NCBI GenBank assembly: GCA_018402205.1
Contig: JAGYIX010000003.1
Location: 1-64,000, forward strand
DNA length: 64,000 bases
Source of the DNA: Flavobacteriaceae bacterium
GTDB taxonomy: Bacteria; Bacteroidota; Bacteroidia; Flavobacteriales; Flavobacteriaceae
Direction of reading: 5' to 3'
Within the stretch, counting starts at the first letter, position 1. Each line of letters starts with the position of its first letter. Positions 28,301 to 38,329 of this stretch are shown one piece after another. A program made the translations under genes and the position numbers. The notes under the pieces were generated by a model. That model searched no databases. It saw only the letters and a list, made by a program, of their open reading frames with translations, and was not told where the DNA came from.

Positions 28301-29041
28301 TTTTAGAGATATAACGCTTTTGTGCACAGTTTCACAATAGTAAGAGGCTTCGTGTGGTGCCTTTGGGGCAAATTGAGTAATATCTGGGCCGTCTATAAAG
28401 GCGACATTGTCTTTATAGGCAGAAACAATGCTATTGGGGTGTGTCGAAGAAGTTTTACGGATGAGGCCGAATAAAGATTCGGGCATATCGCTTTGGTCTA
28501 TCCGAAAAATGCCATTGAAAATCTTATGTCTACAGTGCTCTGAATTTACCTGTGAAAATCCAAAAACCTCAGAATCGGAGAGTGGGCGTTGAAGTTTTTT
28601 GCTTAAACCTTCTAGATAATTTACTTCGTCTTCACTAAGCGCTAAGCCCTCTTGCTTGTTATAAGCGGCTATATCGGTAATCAATTCGGGAGAAGGAATC
28701 GTGGTGTCTAATTCGAAAATTTCAGGATGAAGTCTATCGTAACGCTGAAACAACATAGGATCGAACGACTGCTGCTCCTCGCTTGCCGAAAAGCGTTCGA
28801 TGCGCATAACCTCTTCAATACCCATATTTGCCATGATCTCAGAGGCGTTTGTGCTCCATGGAGTGACCATAGATGCCCGTGGACCAATAAAAATACCCTC
28901 AATCGTTGATTGGCTTAATAGCGGCATTCCGTCAAACAACCAGTGTAATTTTTCTATATCTGCTTCATTTAATTCACTTGCTTTTTGCAGCACATATAGG
29001 GTGGTGTTGGGATCGCCGAAGAAATAAAGCATAGGGGGCAA
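25364..29041 (-). CDS. purL: Phosphoribosylformylglycinamidine synthase
   Basis: '[16 protein letters not shown]', '[27 protein letters not shown]', C-terminal glutaminase '[13 protein letters not shown]'. Confidence 0.97.
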   Translation of the reverse strand: [1225 protein letters not shown]

Positions 29042-29066
29042 ATTTTAAAAAGACAAAGGTATTTAA

Positions 29067-30281
29067 TTAGGCTTCTCGCTCAAATAGCGCCATAAAAAAG
29101 CCGTCGTAATGATCTGTGCTAGGGTAGAGGTGCTGTTGTTGGATGAGCTTAAATTTTTGACCTTCTTCGGAGGCTAAAAAATGCTTTACTTGATCTTCAT
29201 TTTCTTGCGGAAGAATAGAACAGGTAGCATAGACTAGTTTTCCTTGAGGTTTAACCATTTGGGCGTATGTCGCCAAAATTTCTTTTTGTGTTTCAACTAC
29301 CCGTTCAAGAAAAGCAGCGTCAATTTTCCATTTGGCATCGGGGTTTCGGCGAAGTACACCAAGTCCAGTGCAGGGGGCGTCAACAAGCACACGATCGGCA
29401 CTTCGTTGCAATTTCTTAATCACCTTCGAGGAGTCAATAGTTCGGGTTTCAATGTTGTGAGCTCCAGCTCTTCTAGCCCTTAGCTTTAGGGTTTTTAACT
29501 TGTGCTCGAAAACATCTAATGCGATTAGCTGGCCCTTATTTTCCATCAGAGCGCTAAGGTGTAGTGCTTTTCCGCCTGCACCAGCGCAGGCATCTATAAC
29601 GCGTTGCCCGGGGTGAACATCCAAAAACGGAGCCACTTTCTGCGAGCTGGCGTCTTGTACTTCAAACCATCCGTCTTTAAACCCTTTTAGTTGAAATACA
29701 TTCGCGCGTTCACTAAGTATTAGCGCTTCTTCGACTCCTTCAACAGGGGTGGAGTCTATGCCCTCTTGTTTGAGGTAATCGGCCAATTCGTCACGACGAA
29801 TTCTAAGCGTGTTTGCACGAAGAATAACTTCAGCTTCTGTGTTAAGCGCCTTGAGCTCGGCTTCCCATTTTTTGGCTCCAAAGGCTTGTTCTCCAAGGGC
29901 GTCTAGCCAGTCGGTTATAGATTCTTTAATAGCCCTTTCTTGACGAAGCGCATCAAACCTGCCTTTGATTTTGCGAGACGGTACTTGGTCAAATTCTGGC
30001 CAATCGGGAAGCTCGAGGCCCCTTAGGGTAGCCCATACTGCTAAAACTCTAAAGAAACCATCTCTCGAAAGAGGGGTCTTTTCTTCGGCTATTTCGAGGT
30101 ACAGACGTTTATAGCGAACGAGTTCATAGGTGGTGCTGGCAATAAAAGCCCGGTCTTTAGATCCCCAACGCTTGTCGCGTTTTAAGGTGCGCTCAATAAC
30201 CTTGTCGGCATAATGATCTTGATTGAAAATAAGGTCAATGGCGTCTGCTACAGCATAGACCAAATTTCGATGAAATCGCAT
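29067..30281 (-). CDS. RsmB/NSUN-family RNA (cytosine-C5) methyltransferase
   Basis: 'VIDACAGAGGKALHLSALM', 'VLVDAPCTGLGVLRRNPDAKW', 'LVYATCSILPQENEDQV'. Confidence 0.93.
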   Translation of the reverse strand: MRFHRNLVYAVADAIDLIFNQDHYADKVIERTLKRDKRWGSKDRAFIASTTYELVRYKRLYLEIAEEKTPLSRDGFFRVLAVWATLRGLELPDWPEFDQVPSRKIKGRFDALRQERAIKESITDWLDALGEQAFGAKKWEAELKALNTEAEVILRANTLRIRRDELADYLKQEGIDSTPVEGVEEALILSERANVFQLKGFKDGWFEVQDASSQKVAPFLDVHPGQRVIDACAGAGGKALHLSALMENKGQLIALDVFEHKLKTLKLRARRAGAHNIETRTIDSSKVIKKLQRSADRVLVDAPCTGLGVLRRNPDAKWKIDAAFLERVVETQKEILATYAQMVKPQGKLVYATCSILPQENEDQVKHFLASEEGQKFKLIQQQHLYPSTDHYDGFFMALFEREA

Positions 30282-30293
30282 AGTATACTAGGG

Positions 30294-32126
30294 TTAAGTC
30301 GCAAGTGTTTGCAGTTGAATGAGGTTAGCGTAAATGCCTTTCTTTTGCAGTAGTTCGTTGTGCGTTCCGGTTTCGGCTATGCGCTTATTATCGAGAACGA
30401 TGATGCGATCTGCTTTTTGTACGGTCGATAGCCTGTGGGCAATGATAAAGGTGGTGCGGTCTTTTTGAATCGAATCTAAGGCGAACTGCACTTCTCTTTC
30501 GCTCTCTGTATCTAGAGCCGAAGTGGCCTCGTCTAAAACTAAAATGGGGGCATCTTTGAAAAAAGCTCGAGCAATGGCTATGCGCTGTTTTTGCCCGCCG
30601 CTTAGTCGGTTTCCGTCGTCACCTAAAACCATCTCGTATTGGTGTTCTAACTGTTTGATAAAGGGGGCTGCGTTCGCCTTTTCTGCAGCTAATCGCACCG
30701 CGTTTAACGGTGCATCCGTCTCACCCAGTGCTATGTTGGTGGTTACCGACTCGTTAAAGAGCATGGCTTCTTGGGTCACAAATGCGATGTGCTTTCGCAG
30801 ATCTGATTTTTTGAAGTCTCTGAGGTCAACTCCGTCTATGGTGATGCTTCCGCTGTTGACGTCGTAAAAGCGACTAAGTAGCTGAACCATTGTGGTCTTT
30901 CCGCTACCCGATGTACCCACTATGGCAAGGGTTTCTCCCTTTTTTACCGTGAGATCAAATTCTTCGAGTATGGGTTCTTTGTCGTAACCGAAAGAAACCT
31001 GATTAAAGCGAATCTCTTGTTCAAAGCGAAAAGGAACTGCTTGAATAGGGTCTAAAAGCGGGCTAGAGGTATCTATGATTTCCATTATACGTTCTAGAGC
31101 TGGTTTTCCCTTTTTAAGATTGTAGTTTACGGTAGTGAGCAGCTTTACTGGGTTGATTATGGTGTAGAACAAGCCTATATAGCCCATGAATTCTTGTGGA
31201 CTCAGTAAAGAGTCTCCCCTCAGCACTAATGAGCCGCCATACCAAAGCACTACCAAAACGACTAGCACGCCTAAGAATTCACTTAAAGGAGATGCTAGGG
31301 CATTTCGCTGAATCACCCGATTCATTATTCCTCTCAAATTCTTAGTCGATTGTTCGAACTTGCTTTTAAAGGCGTTTTCGGCGGTAAACGATTTAATAAC
31401 TAGCAGTTTACCTAGGGTTTCCTCAAAAAAAGACAAAAATACCCCTGTTTCTTGTTGTGCTTTAAGGGATTGGGCCTTGAGTGACTTGCCTACTCGCGCT
31501 ATGATGAATCCGGCTACAGGAAAAAACAACAGTACAAAGAGGGTTAGCTGCCAACTCAGTACGAACATAGACAGCATGACCAAAACAATGGTAAAGGGCT
31601 CACGACTTATGGTCTCAAAAGAGTTGATGATGGATTGCTCTACCTCTTTTACGTCTGAAGTCATTCGTGCGATGAGGTCGCCCTTTCTCTTGCTCTTGGT
31701 GTAGCTTAACGGAAGCTCAACGAGCTTATTGTACAGTTGATCTTGAAGGTCTTTGACGATACCAGTGCGCAAAAAAGAGAGCACATAAGCGGCCAAGTAG
31801 CGAAACACGTTTTTGAGTAAGAAAATGAGTGCGCTAAGCAGCACAATAGCGACCAAGGCCTGCACTTCATCAGACTGCTCAGATTGGGTGGTGATAAAGT
31901 AATTCAGCTGCTGTTCGAGGTACGATTTTAACGATCCAATTCCGCTGTAGGTGGGGGCAGTGTAAACGGGCTCTTGGGTGCCAAAAAGAATACCTAGTGT
32001 GGGAATAAATACGAGAATAGAAAGCACATTGAAAAGGGCGTACAACAGGTTGAACGCCGCATTAGCAAGTGCGAAGTTGAAATAGGGTTTGGCATACCTA
32101 AGTAGACGTTTGTAGTTTTTCATCAA
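30294..32126 (-). CDS. ABC transporter ATP-binding/permease protein (MsbA-like)
   Basis: Walker A 'GTSGSGKTT', 'LSGGQKQRIAIARA', Walker B 'ILVLDEATSALD', N-terminal TM domain. Confidence 0.95.
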   Translation of the reverse strand: MMKNYKRLLRYAKPYFNFALANAAFNLLYALFNVLSILVFIPTLGILFGTQEPVYTAPTYSGIGSLKSYLEQQLNYFITTQSEQSDEVQALVAIVLLSALIFLLKNVFRYLAAYVLSFLRTGIVKDLQDQLYNKLVELPLSYTKSKRKGDLIARMTSDVKEVEQSIINSFETISREPFTIVLVMLSMFVLSWQLTLFVLLFFPVAGFIIARVGKSLKAQSLKAQQETGVFLSFFEETLGKLLVIKSFTAENAFKSKFEQSTKNLRGIMNRVIQRNALASPLSEFLGVLVVLVVLWYGGSLVLRGDSLLSPQEFMGYIGLFYTIINPVKLLTTVNYNLKKGKPALERIMEIIDTSSPLLDPIQAVPFRFEQEIRFNQVSFGYDKEPILEEFDLTVKKGETLAIVGTSGSGKTTMVQLLSRFYDVNSGSITIDGVDLRDFKKSDLRKHIAFVTQEAMLFNESVTTNIALGETDAPLNAVRLAAEKANAAPFIKQLEHQYEMVLGDDGNRLSGGQKQRIAIARAFFKDAPILVLDEATSALDTESEREVQFALDSIQKDRTTFIIAHRLSTVQKADRIIVLDNKRIAETGTHNELLQKKGIYANLIQLQTLAT

Positions 32127-33829
32127 CTAATTTCCAGAGCTTCAATAAGGCGATCTATACGCGTTTCAAGGCGGTCTTTTACCATAGTATAGTCTGCTGC
32201 CGAATGTAGCGGCTCGTTAACACTAAAATAAAATTTGATTTTAGGTTCAGTTCCACTAGGTCTTGCGGCTATTCTGCTGCCTTTTTCGGTTTCTAAGATA
32301 AACACGTCGGCCTTGGGGAGATCTATGGCAAACTGCTCTTTGCTCAGCTGATCGGTCTTGGTTTGTGTCAGGTAGTCTTCGGTGAACAGTACCCTTTCGT
32401 CAGCTATAATTTCGGGCGGATGCGCCCTGAATCGTTGCATCATCGCTTCTATTTCTTGGGCTCCAGACTGTCCTTTTTTGGTGATGGATACCAATCGCTC
32501 TTGGTAACATCCGTAAGTAACGAAGCACTTTATAAGATAGGAGAGTAGAGTTTGGCCTTTGGCCTTTAGTTCAGCGGCTATTTCAGCGGCTAATAGGCTT
32601 GCCGTAACCGCGTCTTTATCTCTGACAAAATCGCCCACTAAATAACCGTAGCTCTCTTCGCCTCCGCCTAAAAACCTAAGCTCGGGATGGTCGTTGATCA
32701 GTTTGCCGATCCATTTGAAGCCCGTAAGCGTTTCGTGATAATGCACCTTGTAGGCTTCGGCCATCTTTCTCAATAGCGGCGTAGACACTATGGTAGAGGC
32801 GATAAACTCATTGCCATTCAATCCCTCTTTTTGGTGGTGTTGAAGCAAGTATTCGGTGAGCACAACCATGGTTTGATTGCCGTTGAGCAATAGCATTTCG
32901 CCCTTTAAATCTCTAACCGCAACGCCCAAACGATCACTGTCAGGGTCGGTGCCAATTACCATATCAGCCTTCTTCTTTTCGGCAAGAGACAATGCCATTT
33001 TAAGCGCCTCATGCTCTTCTGGATTGGGAGACTTCACTGTGCTAAAATTAGGATCAATAACAGCTTGCTCTTCGACAATGTGCACCTGTGTGTACCCTGC
33101 CATTTCAAAAACTTGCGGAATAGCGGTAATGGATGTGCCGTGAATAGGGGTAAAAACTAAAGAGAAGGCGTTTCGATCTCCTTTTCCTAGACGACCGTGC
33201 GCAACAGAAGCCTTGAAAAAGGCTTCATCGACTTCTTTGTCAATGAGCTGTATACCTGTATTGCCCCCTTTAAATTGAATATCGGAATAATCGACTTTTC
33301 CTATATAATCTATGATTTCTTGATCCTGGGGTGGAACAATTTGGCCTCCATCTTTCCAATATACCTTATATCCGTTGTATTCTGGAGGGTTGTGTGAGGC
33401 CGTAAGTACGATACCTGCGTGCGCTCCTAAATGCCTCACGGCAAAAGATAACTCGGGCGTTGTGCGAAGCGCACTGAAAAGGTAAACCTGTATGCCATTG
33501 GCCGAAAATATTTCGGATACTAGTCTAGAAAGCTCCTCGCTTTGATGCCTGCAGTCAAAGGCGATGACTACCGCTATGGGGTCAGAACCAAAACAATGGT
33601 TTAAGTAGTTGGCTAATCCTTGGGTGGCTCTTCCGAGGGTGTAAGCGTTGATGCGGTTGGTGCCTACACCAAGCACTCCGCGCATGCCGCCTGTACCGAA
33701 TTCTAGCTCTTTGTAAAACGCGTCGTTGAGTGTCTCACGGTCATTTTTTATGAGCTGCTGAACCGCTTTTTGTGTTTCCGCATCAAAAGGAAGATTTAAC
33801 CAATTTTTTGCACGATCAATAGGGGTCAT
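32123..33829 (-). CDS. Phospho-sugar mutase (phosphoglucomutase/phosphomannomutase)
   Basis: 'GIVLTASHNPPEYNGYKVY', 'GTDPDSDRLGVAV', 'GGGEESYGYL', 'RPSGTEPKIKFY'. Confidence 0.95.
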   Translation of the reverse strand: MTPIDRAKNWLNLPFDAETQKAVQQLIKNDRETLNDAFYKELEFGTGGMRGVLGVGTNRINAYTLGRATQGLANYLNHCFGSDPIAVVIAFDCRHQSEELSRLVSEIFSANGIQVYLFSALRTTPELSFAVRHLGAHAGIVLTASHNPPEYNGYKVYWKDGGQIVPPQDQEIIDYIGKVDYSDIQFKGGNTGIQLIDKEVDEAFFKASVAHGRLGKGDRNAFSLVFTPIHGTSITAIPQVFEMAGYTQVHIVEEQAVIDPNFSTVKSPNPEEHEALKMALSLAEKKKADMVIGTDPDSDRLGVAVRDLKGEMLLLNGNQTMVVLTEYLLQHHQKEGLNGNEFIASTIVSTPLLRKMAEAYKVHYHETLTGFKWIGKLINDHPELRFLGGGEESYGYLVGDFVRDKDAVTASLLAAEIAAELKAKGQTLLSYLIKCFVTYGCYQERLVSITKKGQSGAQEIEAMMQRFRAHPPEIIADERVLFTEDYLTQTKTDQLSKEQFAIDLPKADVFILETEKGSRIAARPSGTEPKIKFYFSVNEPLHSAADYTMVKDRLETRIDRLIEALEIS

Positions 33830-34785
33830 TGCTGGTTGTTCAGGTTTATTTTATCTGAAATATAATAGCGGTCTTTATCAGCTTGATTACGAACAATAAG
33901 TTCGCCAATGAATCCGGCTAAAAACAATTGGGTGCCTAAGATCATAGAACTTAAAGCCAAATAAAATTCAGGACGCTCGGTAATTAATCGCGCTTTGGTA
34001 TTGAAAAAAAGCTTGTCTACGCCCAAATATGCAGTAAAACCGAACCCTAGTATAAACATGAGCACCCCAATAGCCCCAAATAAATGCATAGGTCGTTTGC
34101 CGAAGCGACTCACAAAACTGATGGTGATTAAATCGAGAAGACCGTTCAAAAAGCGCTCTGGACCAAACTTGGTGGTTCCGTATTTTCGGGCCTGATGTGC
34201 AACGGGTTTTTCTCCAATTTTTGTAAATCCGGCACTAGCAGCTAACACCGGAATGTAACGGTGCATTTCTCCCTTTACGTCAATAGCTTTTATCACTTCA
34301 GATCGGTATACTTTTAACCCGCAATTAAAGTCGTGAAGATAAATCTTTGAACTTTTTCGCGCAGCCCAATTAAACAAGCGCGAAGGCAAGTTTTTGGTGA
34401 TAAAGTTGTCGTGACGCTTGCGTTTCCACCCCGAGATCAGATCAAGCTGTTCAGATTCTAGAAGTTGCATCATCTCAGGCAACTCTTCTGGGCTGTCTTG
34501 TAAATCGGCATCCATTGTAGCCACAATTCTTCCTTGAGCTAGTTTAAAACCAGCATGAAGGGCTTGCGACTTTCCGAAATTCTTGGTAAATCTCAGGGCC
34601 TTGACGCAAGGGTCTTCGGCGCAGATTTGTTCAATAGTGTTCCATGAATCGTCTGTGCTTCCGTCATCAATGAAGAGAAGCTCGTACGAAATAGCGTTTT
34701 TCTGCATCACATCGGTGATCCAGCCGGTGAGTTCTTTTAACGAGTCTGATTCGTTAAAAAGTGGAATAACAATGGAGAGCTGCAT
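33826..34785 (-). CDS. Glycosyltransferase family 2 (DPMS/GtrB-like)
   Basis: 'SIVIPLFNESDSL', 'LLFIDDGSTDDSW', 'ATMDADLQDSPEELPEM', C-terminal TM helices. Confidence 0.95.
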   Translation of the reverse strand: MQLSIVIPLFNESDSLKELTGWITDVMQKNAISYELLFIDDGSTDDSWNTIEQICAEDPCVKALRFTKNFGKSQALHAGFKLAQGRIVATMDADLQDSPEELPEMMQLLESEQLDLISGWKRKRHDNFITKNLPSRLFNWAARKSSKIYLHDFNCGLKVYRSEVIKAIDVKGEMHRYIPVLAASAGFTKIGEKPVAHQARKYGTTKFGPERFLNGLLDLITISFVSRFGKRPMHLFGAIGVLMFILGFGFTAYLGVDKLFFNTKARLITERPEFYLALSSMILGTQLFLAGFIGELIVRNQADKDRYYISDKINLNNQQ

Positions 34786-34814
34786 AGCAGCATCAAAAGT
34801 ACGGTTTTCTGCTT

Positions 34815-35330
34815 CTATTCTTCGCTTCTTCTAAGTATTGCAGCTGGTAATAGAGAAAGAAGAAATCCAAAGATTACGGAAAATAATAGTCCAAAAGCAG
34901 CCTGAATAGCTGGTGTTTGAAATTTTTGCATGGCGGTAAGCTGTGCGTCTATCTGCTCAATAGTCAATTCTGTGTTCTCAATAAGTTGCTCTCGTTGAAA
35001 ATCAGTGGCCTTTGCCATGGTTTCAGGATCGATAATCCGAGTGAGTATCAGATTAAAAAGTACCACAATAACTCCGCCGATCAGTGCAATGCCCACACCT
35101 ATTTTAATACCTTGCCAAAAGGTCATCAGGCCTGCATTAGCCGATCGGTATTGATACATTCCGACAGCGTAGAGCGCCACAGATAGTACCACGCTCACAA
35201 CGGTAACCATAGTTCCGCCTTGGTAATGCATGTCCATGGTGTACAACATGTACGAGAATATGACACTAAGGGCGCCTAAGATAGCCCCATAGGTAATCAT
35301 AAATGAGCGTGTGGGAAGTGAAGTTTCCAT
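34815..35330 (-). CDS. DUF4199 domain-containing membrane protein
   Basis: Membrane ORF 'GMYQYRSANAGLMTFWQGIKIGVGIALIGG' pattern. Confidence 0.85.
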   Translation of the reverse strand: METSLPTRSFMITYGAILGALSVIFSYMLYTMDMHYQGGTMVTVVSVVLSVALYAVGMYQYRSANAGLMTFWQGIKIGVGIALIGGVIVVLFNLILTRIIDPETMAKATDFQREQLIENTELTIEQIDAQLTAMQKFQTPAIQAAFGLLFSVIFGFLLSLLPAAILRRSEE

Positions 35331-35412
35331 TGTTCAAAAATTGGTTAGCCTTAAAAGTATAAAAAAAGAGTGAAGCCTTTTGGCTAGGTGGAGTTTAATA
35401 GGTCTTCTATTT

Positions 35413-35444
35413 TTTGTGAAACTATAAACTTTACTCTATATTTG
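35413..35444 (+). promoter_or_regulatory. Bacteroidota-type promoter upstream of rpmE2
   Basis: TTTG (35413-35416), 20-nt spacer, TATATTTG (35437-35444). Confidence 0.75.
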
Positions 35445-35467
35445 CACACTTAAAATAAACTAGGGTC

Positions 35468-35722
35468 ATGAAAAGCGAAATTCACCCAGAAAATTACCGC
35501 TTGGTAGCATTCAAAGACATGTCTAACGATGAGATCTTTCTTACCAAGTCTACTGCAGAGTCAAAAGAAACTTTAGAAGTTGATGGCGTTAGTTATCCTT
35601 TGATTAAAGTAGAAATTTCTCGCACCTCGCACCCTTTTTACACTGGAAAATCTAAATTGGTAGATACCGCGGGTAGAATTGATAAGTTTAAAACCAAATA
35701 CGCCAAGTTTAACAAGGAATAA
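35468..35722 (+). CDS. rpmE2: 50S ribosomal protein L31 type B
   Basis: '[29 protein letters not shown]...[20 protein letters not shown]'. Confidence 0.97.
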   Translation: MKSEIHPENYRLVAFKDMSNDEIFLTKSTAESKETLEVDGVSYPLIKVEISRTSHPFYTGKSKLVDTAGRIDKFKTKYAKFNKE

Positions 35723-35743
35723 CCGAGCGCATTTTTTATAAGT

Positions 35744-35773
35744 AAAACACCCTCGAATTTTCGGGGGTGTTTT
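35744..35773. terminator. Rho-independent terminator after rpmE2
   Basis: AAAACACCCTCGA-ATTT-TCGGGGGTGTTTT hairpin. Confidence 0.9.
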
Positions 35774-35817
35774 GTTTTTGATCTCATTGTACTTTTGAAA
35801 ACCAATACGGCACGTCT

Positions 35818-36981
35818 ATGCATTACATTCTAAGTGACTACGATAGATCGATAGACTTCTTTCCGCTCACGCTCAGCCGACCAATCGCCGAGTTGAGATT
35901 TGGGGTATTGACTATTGCCGAACAATGGAAACGGCTTATCGGTCAAGGCGTTTTTCACTACCATACATCGCCTCACCTGCAAGAAAAGTATGAGCACTTT
36001 ATACCTCAAAAGGAACATGTGGTTATCAATGCAGCGGTTTATCCTACAAGAGAATTAGCTCAGGCAATAAGTGAATTAAAAGCAGGACAGTTGCTAAAGG
36101 CAAATGGCCGCGAAATTGCCCGAAAGGTGGCGAATCAAGCTCAAGAATGGAGTAGCGTAAATTTTGAGGAGCACGCGGTATATTTTCTACATCAACTTGC
36201 AGATTTATTTGCATTACTTGACAAGGTTTTACCCCAGTCTATTGAAGAGCTTACAGGGCATAGAAAGTCGTTGCCGCTGCATCCGTCGAATACGGTCATT
36301 GGAAAGCATACAGTATTTTTAGAAGAAGGTGCCGAGGTGTATGGCACTATCTTAAATACCCAGAACGGGCCTATTTACATAGGTAAAAACGCCCTGGTTA
36401 TGGAAGGAGCATTAATTCGAGGCCCATTTGCGCTGGGAGATTCGGCTGTAGTGAAAATGGGTGCCAAAATATACGGACCTTCAGTGGTTGGGCCTTTTTG
36501 TAAGGTGGGCGGAGAGCTCAATAATGTAAATCTGCATAGTTACTCTAATAAAGGTCATGATGGATACCTAGGTAACGCGGTAATTGGCCAATGGTGCAAT
36601 TTAGGAGCCAACACAACCAACTCCAATTTAAAGAATACGCTTGAAGAGGTGCGTATGTATAGCTACCGAACTGGGCGTTTCGAGCCAACTGGTCTTCAAT
36701 TTTGCGGTTTGGTGATGGGTGACCATTCCAAAACGGCTATAGGCACACTCTTTAACACAGGAACTGTAGTCGGCTTTAGTTCGAATGTGTTTTCTAATGG
36801 ATTTCCGCGAAACTTTATACCTAGTTTTAAATGGGGAGGGGCACAAGGGTTAAGTACCTACCCCCTAGAAAAAGCCAAACGCACTGCCGAAGAAATGATG
36901 AAAAGAAGAGGTTTACAGTTTGATATAAATGAGGCGAGGCTTTTCGATTATCTCTTTAAACAAACAGACTCATGGGAGTAG
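35818..36981 (+). CDS. GlmU-like putative sugar nucleotidyltransferase
   Basis: N-terminal 'ILSDYDRSIDFFPLTLSRPIAELRFGVLTI', left-handed beta-helix C-terminus. Confidence 0.88.
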   Translation: MHYILSDYDRSIDFFPLTLSRPIAELRFGVLTIAEQWKRLIGQGVFHYHTSPHLQEKYEHFIPQKEHVVINAAVYPTRELAQAISELKAGQLLKANGREIARKVANQAQEWSSVNFEEHAVYFLHQLADLFALLDKVLPQSIEELTGHRKSLPLHPSNTVIGKHTVFLEEGAEVYGTILNTQNGPIYIGKNALVMEGALIRGPFALGDSAVVKMGAKIYGPSVVGPFCKVGGELNNVNLHSYSNKGHDGYLGNAVIGQWCNLGANTTNSNLKNTLEEVRMYSYRTGRFEPTGLQFCGLVMGDHSKTAIGTLFNTGTVVGFSSNVFSNGFPRNFIPSFKWGGAQGLSTYPLEKAKRTAEEMMKRRGLQFDINEARLFDYLFKQTDSWE

Positions 36982-38315
36982 CCGCCACAGAGCAGCCTAG
37001 GGTTGCCTTTTATACCTTGGGGTGTAAACTCAATTTTTCAGAAACATCGACCCTGGCGCGTTCATTAGTTCAAGAAGGGTATACTAAGGTAGACTTTGAA
37101 TCTGAGGCCGAGGTGTACGTTATCAATACCTGCTCGGTAACCGAAAATGCAGACAAGCGATTTAAAGCTATTGCTAAGACTGCTCATGAGACCAATCCGA
37201 ATGCTTATATCATTGCGGTGGGTTGTTACGCGCAGCTCAAACCTGAAGAGCTTGCCGCCGTTGAAGGTGTTGACATGGTGCTCGGTGCCAAGGAGAAATT
37301 TGGCCTCTCGACCTATTTAAAAACTTTGTTGCAGACCCCTAAATTAGACGGATCTGGTCAGGTGCACGCCTGTGAAATAGAGCAAACAGATACTTTCGTA
37401 AGCAGTTATGCTATTGGCGAACGCACTAGGGCATTTTTAAAAGTACAAGACGGATGCGACTATACCTGTACTTATTGCACTATTCCGCTTGCACGAGGTA
37501 TATCACGAAGTGCTCCGCTTACGCAGCTTCTGGATCAAGCTAAAGAAATAGCAGATCAAAACATAAAAGAAATTGTACTCACTGGAGTTAATATTGGAGA
37601 TTACGGAAAAGGAGAATTCGGTAACAAGAAGCACGACCACACCTTTTTAGAATTGATTAACGCTCTAGATAGGGTAGAGGGAATTTCACGATTGCGCATC
37701 TCTTCTATAGAGCCCAATTTACTCAGCGATGCTATTATCGACTTTGTGGCTACTAGCGCTCATTTTGTTCCGCACTTTCACATTCCGCTTCAAAGTGGCT
37801 CAGACGATCTGCTGAAGCTCATGAGAAGGCGTTATATGAGCACCTTGTACAAGCAACGCGTAAAGCACATAAAAACGGTTATGCCTAATGCGTGTATTGG
37901 GGTCGATGTAATCGTAGGTTTTCCGGGAGAAACCGAAGCACATTTTATAGAGACCTATCAGTTTTTAGTGGAGCTAGACATCTCTTATTTACACGTTTTT
38001 ACCTATTCAGAACGAGAGAATACATTAGCGGCAGATATGAGTGGATCGGTGCCCGTAGAAGTGAGAAAAAAGCGATCGAAAATGCTTAGGACGCTATCGG
38101 CTAAAAAGAAGCGCTTGTTTTACGAAGAGATGCTACATGCGAAGTATACAGTGCTTTTTGAAGGCGAGATTAGGGACGGATATGCCGAAGGTTTCACAGA
38201 GAATTATTTAAGAGTTCGCACTCCCTGGAATCCAGAATTAGCTAATAAACTTGTAGACGTTTACCTAGACCGCATTGACGAAGAAGGCTTTGCTAGGGGG
38301 TACTTTTTACACTAG
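36972..38315 (+). CDS. mtaB: tRNA N6-threonylcarbamoyladenosine 2-methylthiotransferase
   Basis: 'YTLGCKLNFSETS', radical SAM 'DGCDYTCTYCTIPLARG'. Confidence 0.95.
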   Translation: MGVAATEQPRVAFYTLGCKLNFSETSTLARSLVQEGYTKVDFESEAEVYVINTCSVTENADKRFKAIAKTAHETNPNAYIIAVGCYAQLKPEELAAVEGVDMVLGAKEKFGLSTYLKTLLQTPKLDGSGQVHACEIEQTDTFVSSYAIGERTRAFLKVQDGCDYTCTYCTIPLARGISRSAPLTQLLDQAKEIADQNIKEIVLTGVNIGDYGKGEFGNKKHDHTFLELINALDRVEGISRLRISSIEPNLLSDAIIDFVATSAHFVPHFHIPLQSGSDDLLKLMRRRYMSTLYKQRVKHIKTVMPNACIGVDVIVGFPGETEAHFIETYQFLVELDISYLHVFTYSERENTLAADMSGSVPVEVRKKRSKMLRTLSAKKKRLFYEEMLHAKYTVLFEGEIRDGYAEGFTENYLRVRTPWNPELANKLVDVYLDRIDEEGFARGYFLH

Positions 38316-38329
38316 CAAAAAATCGAAAC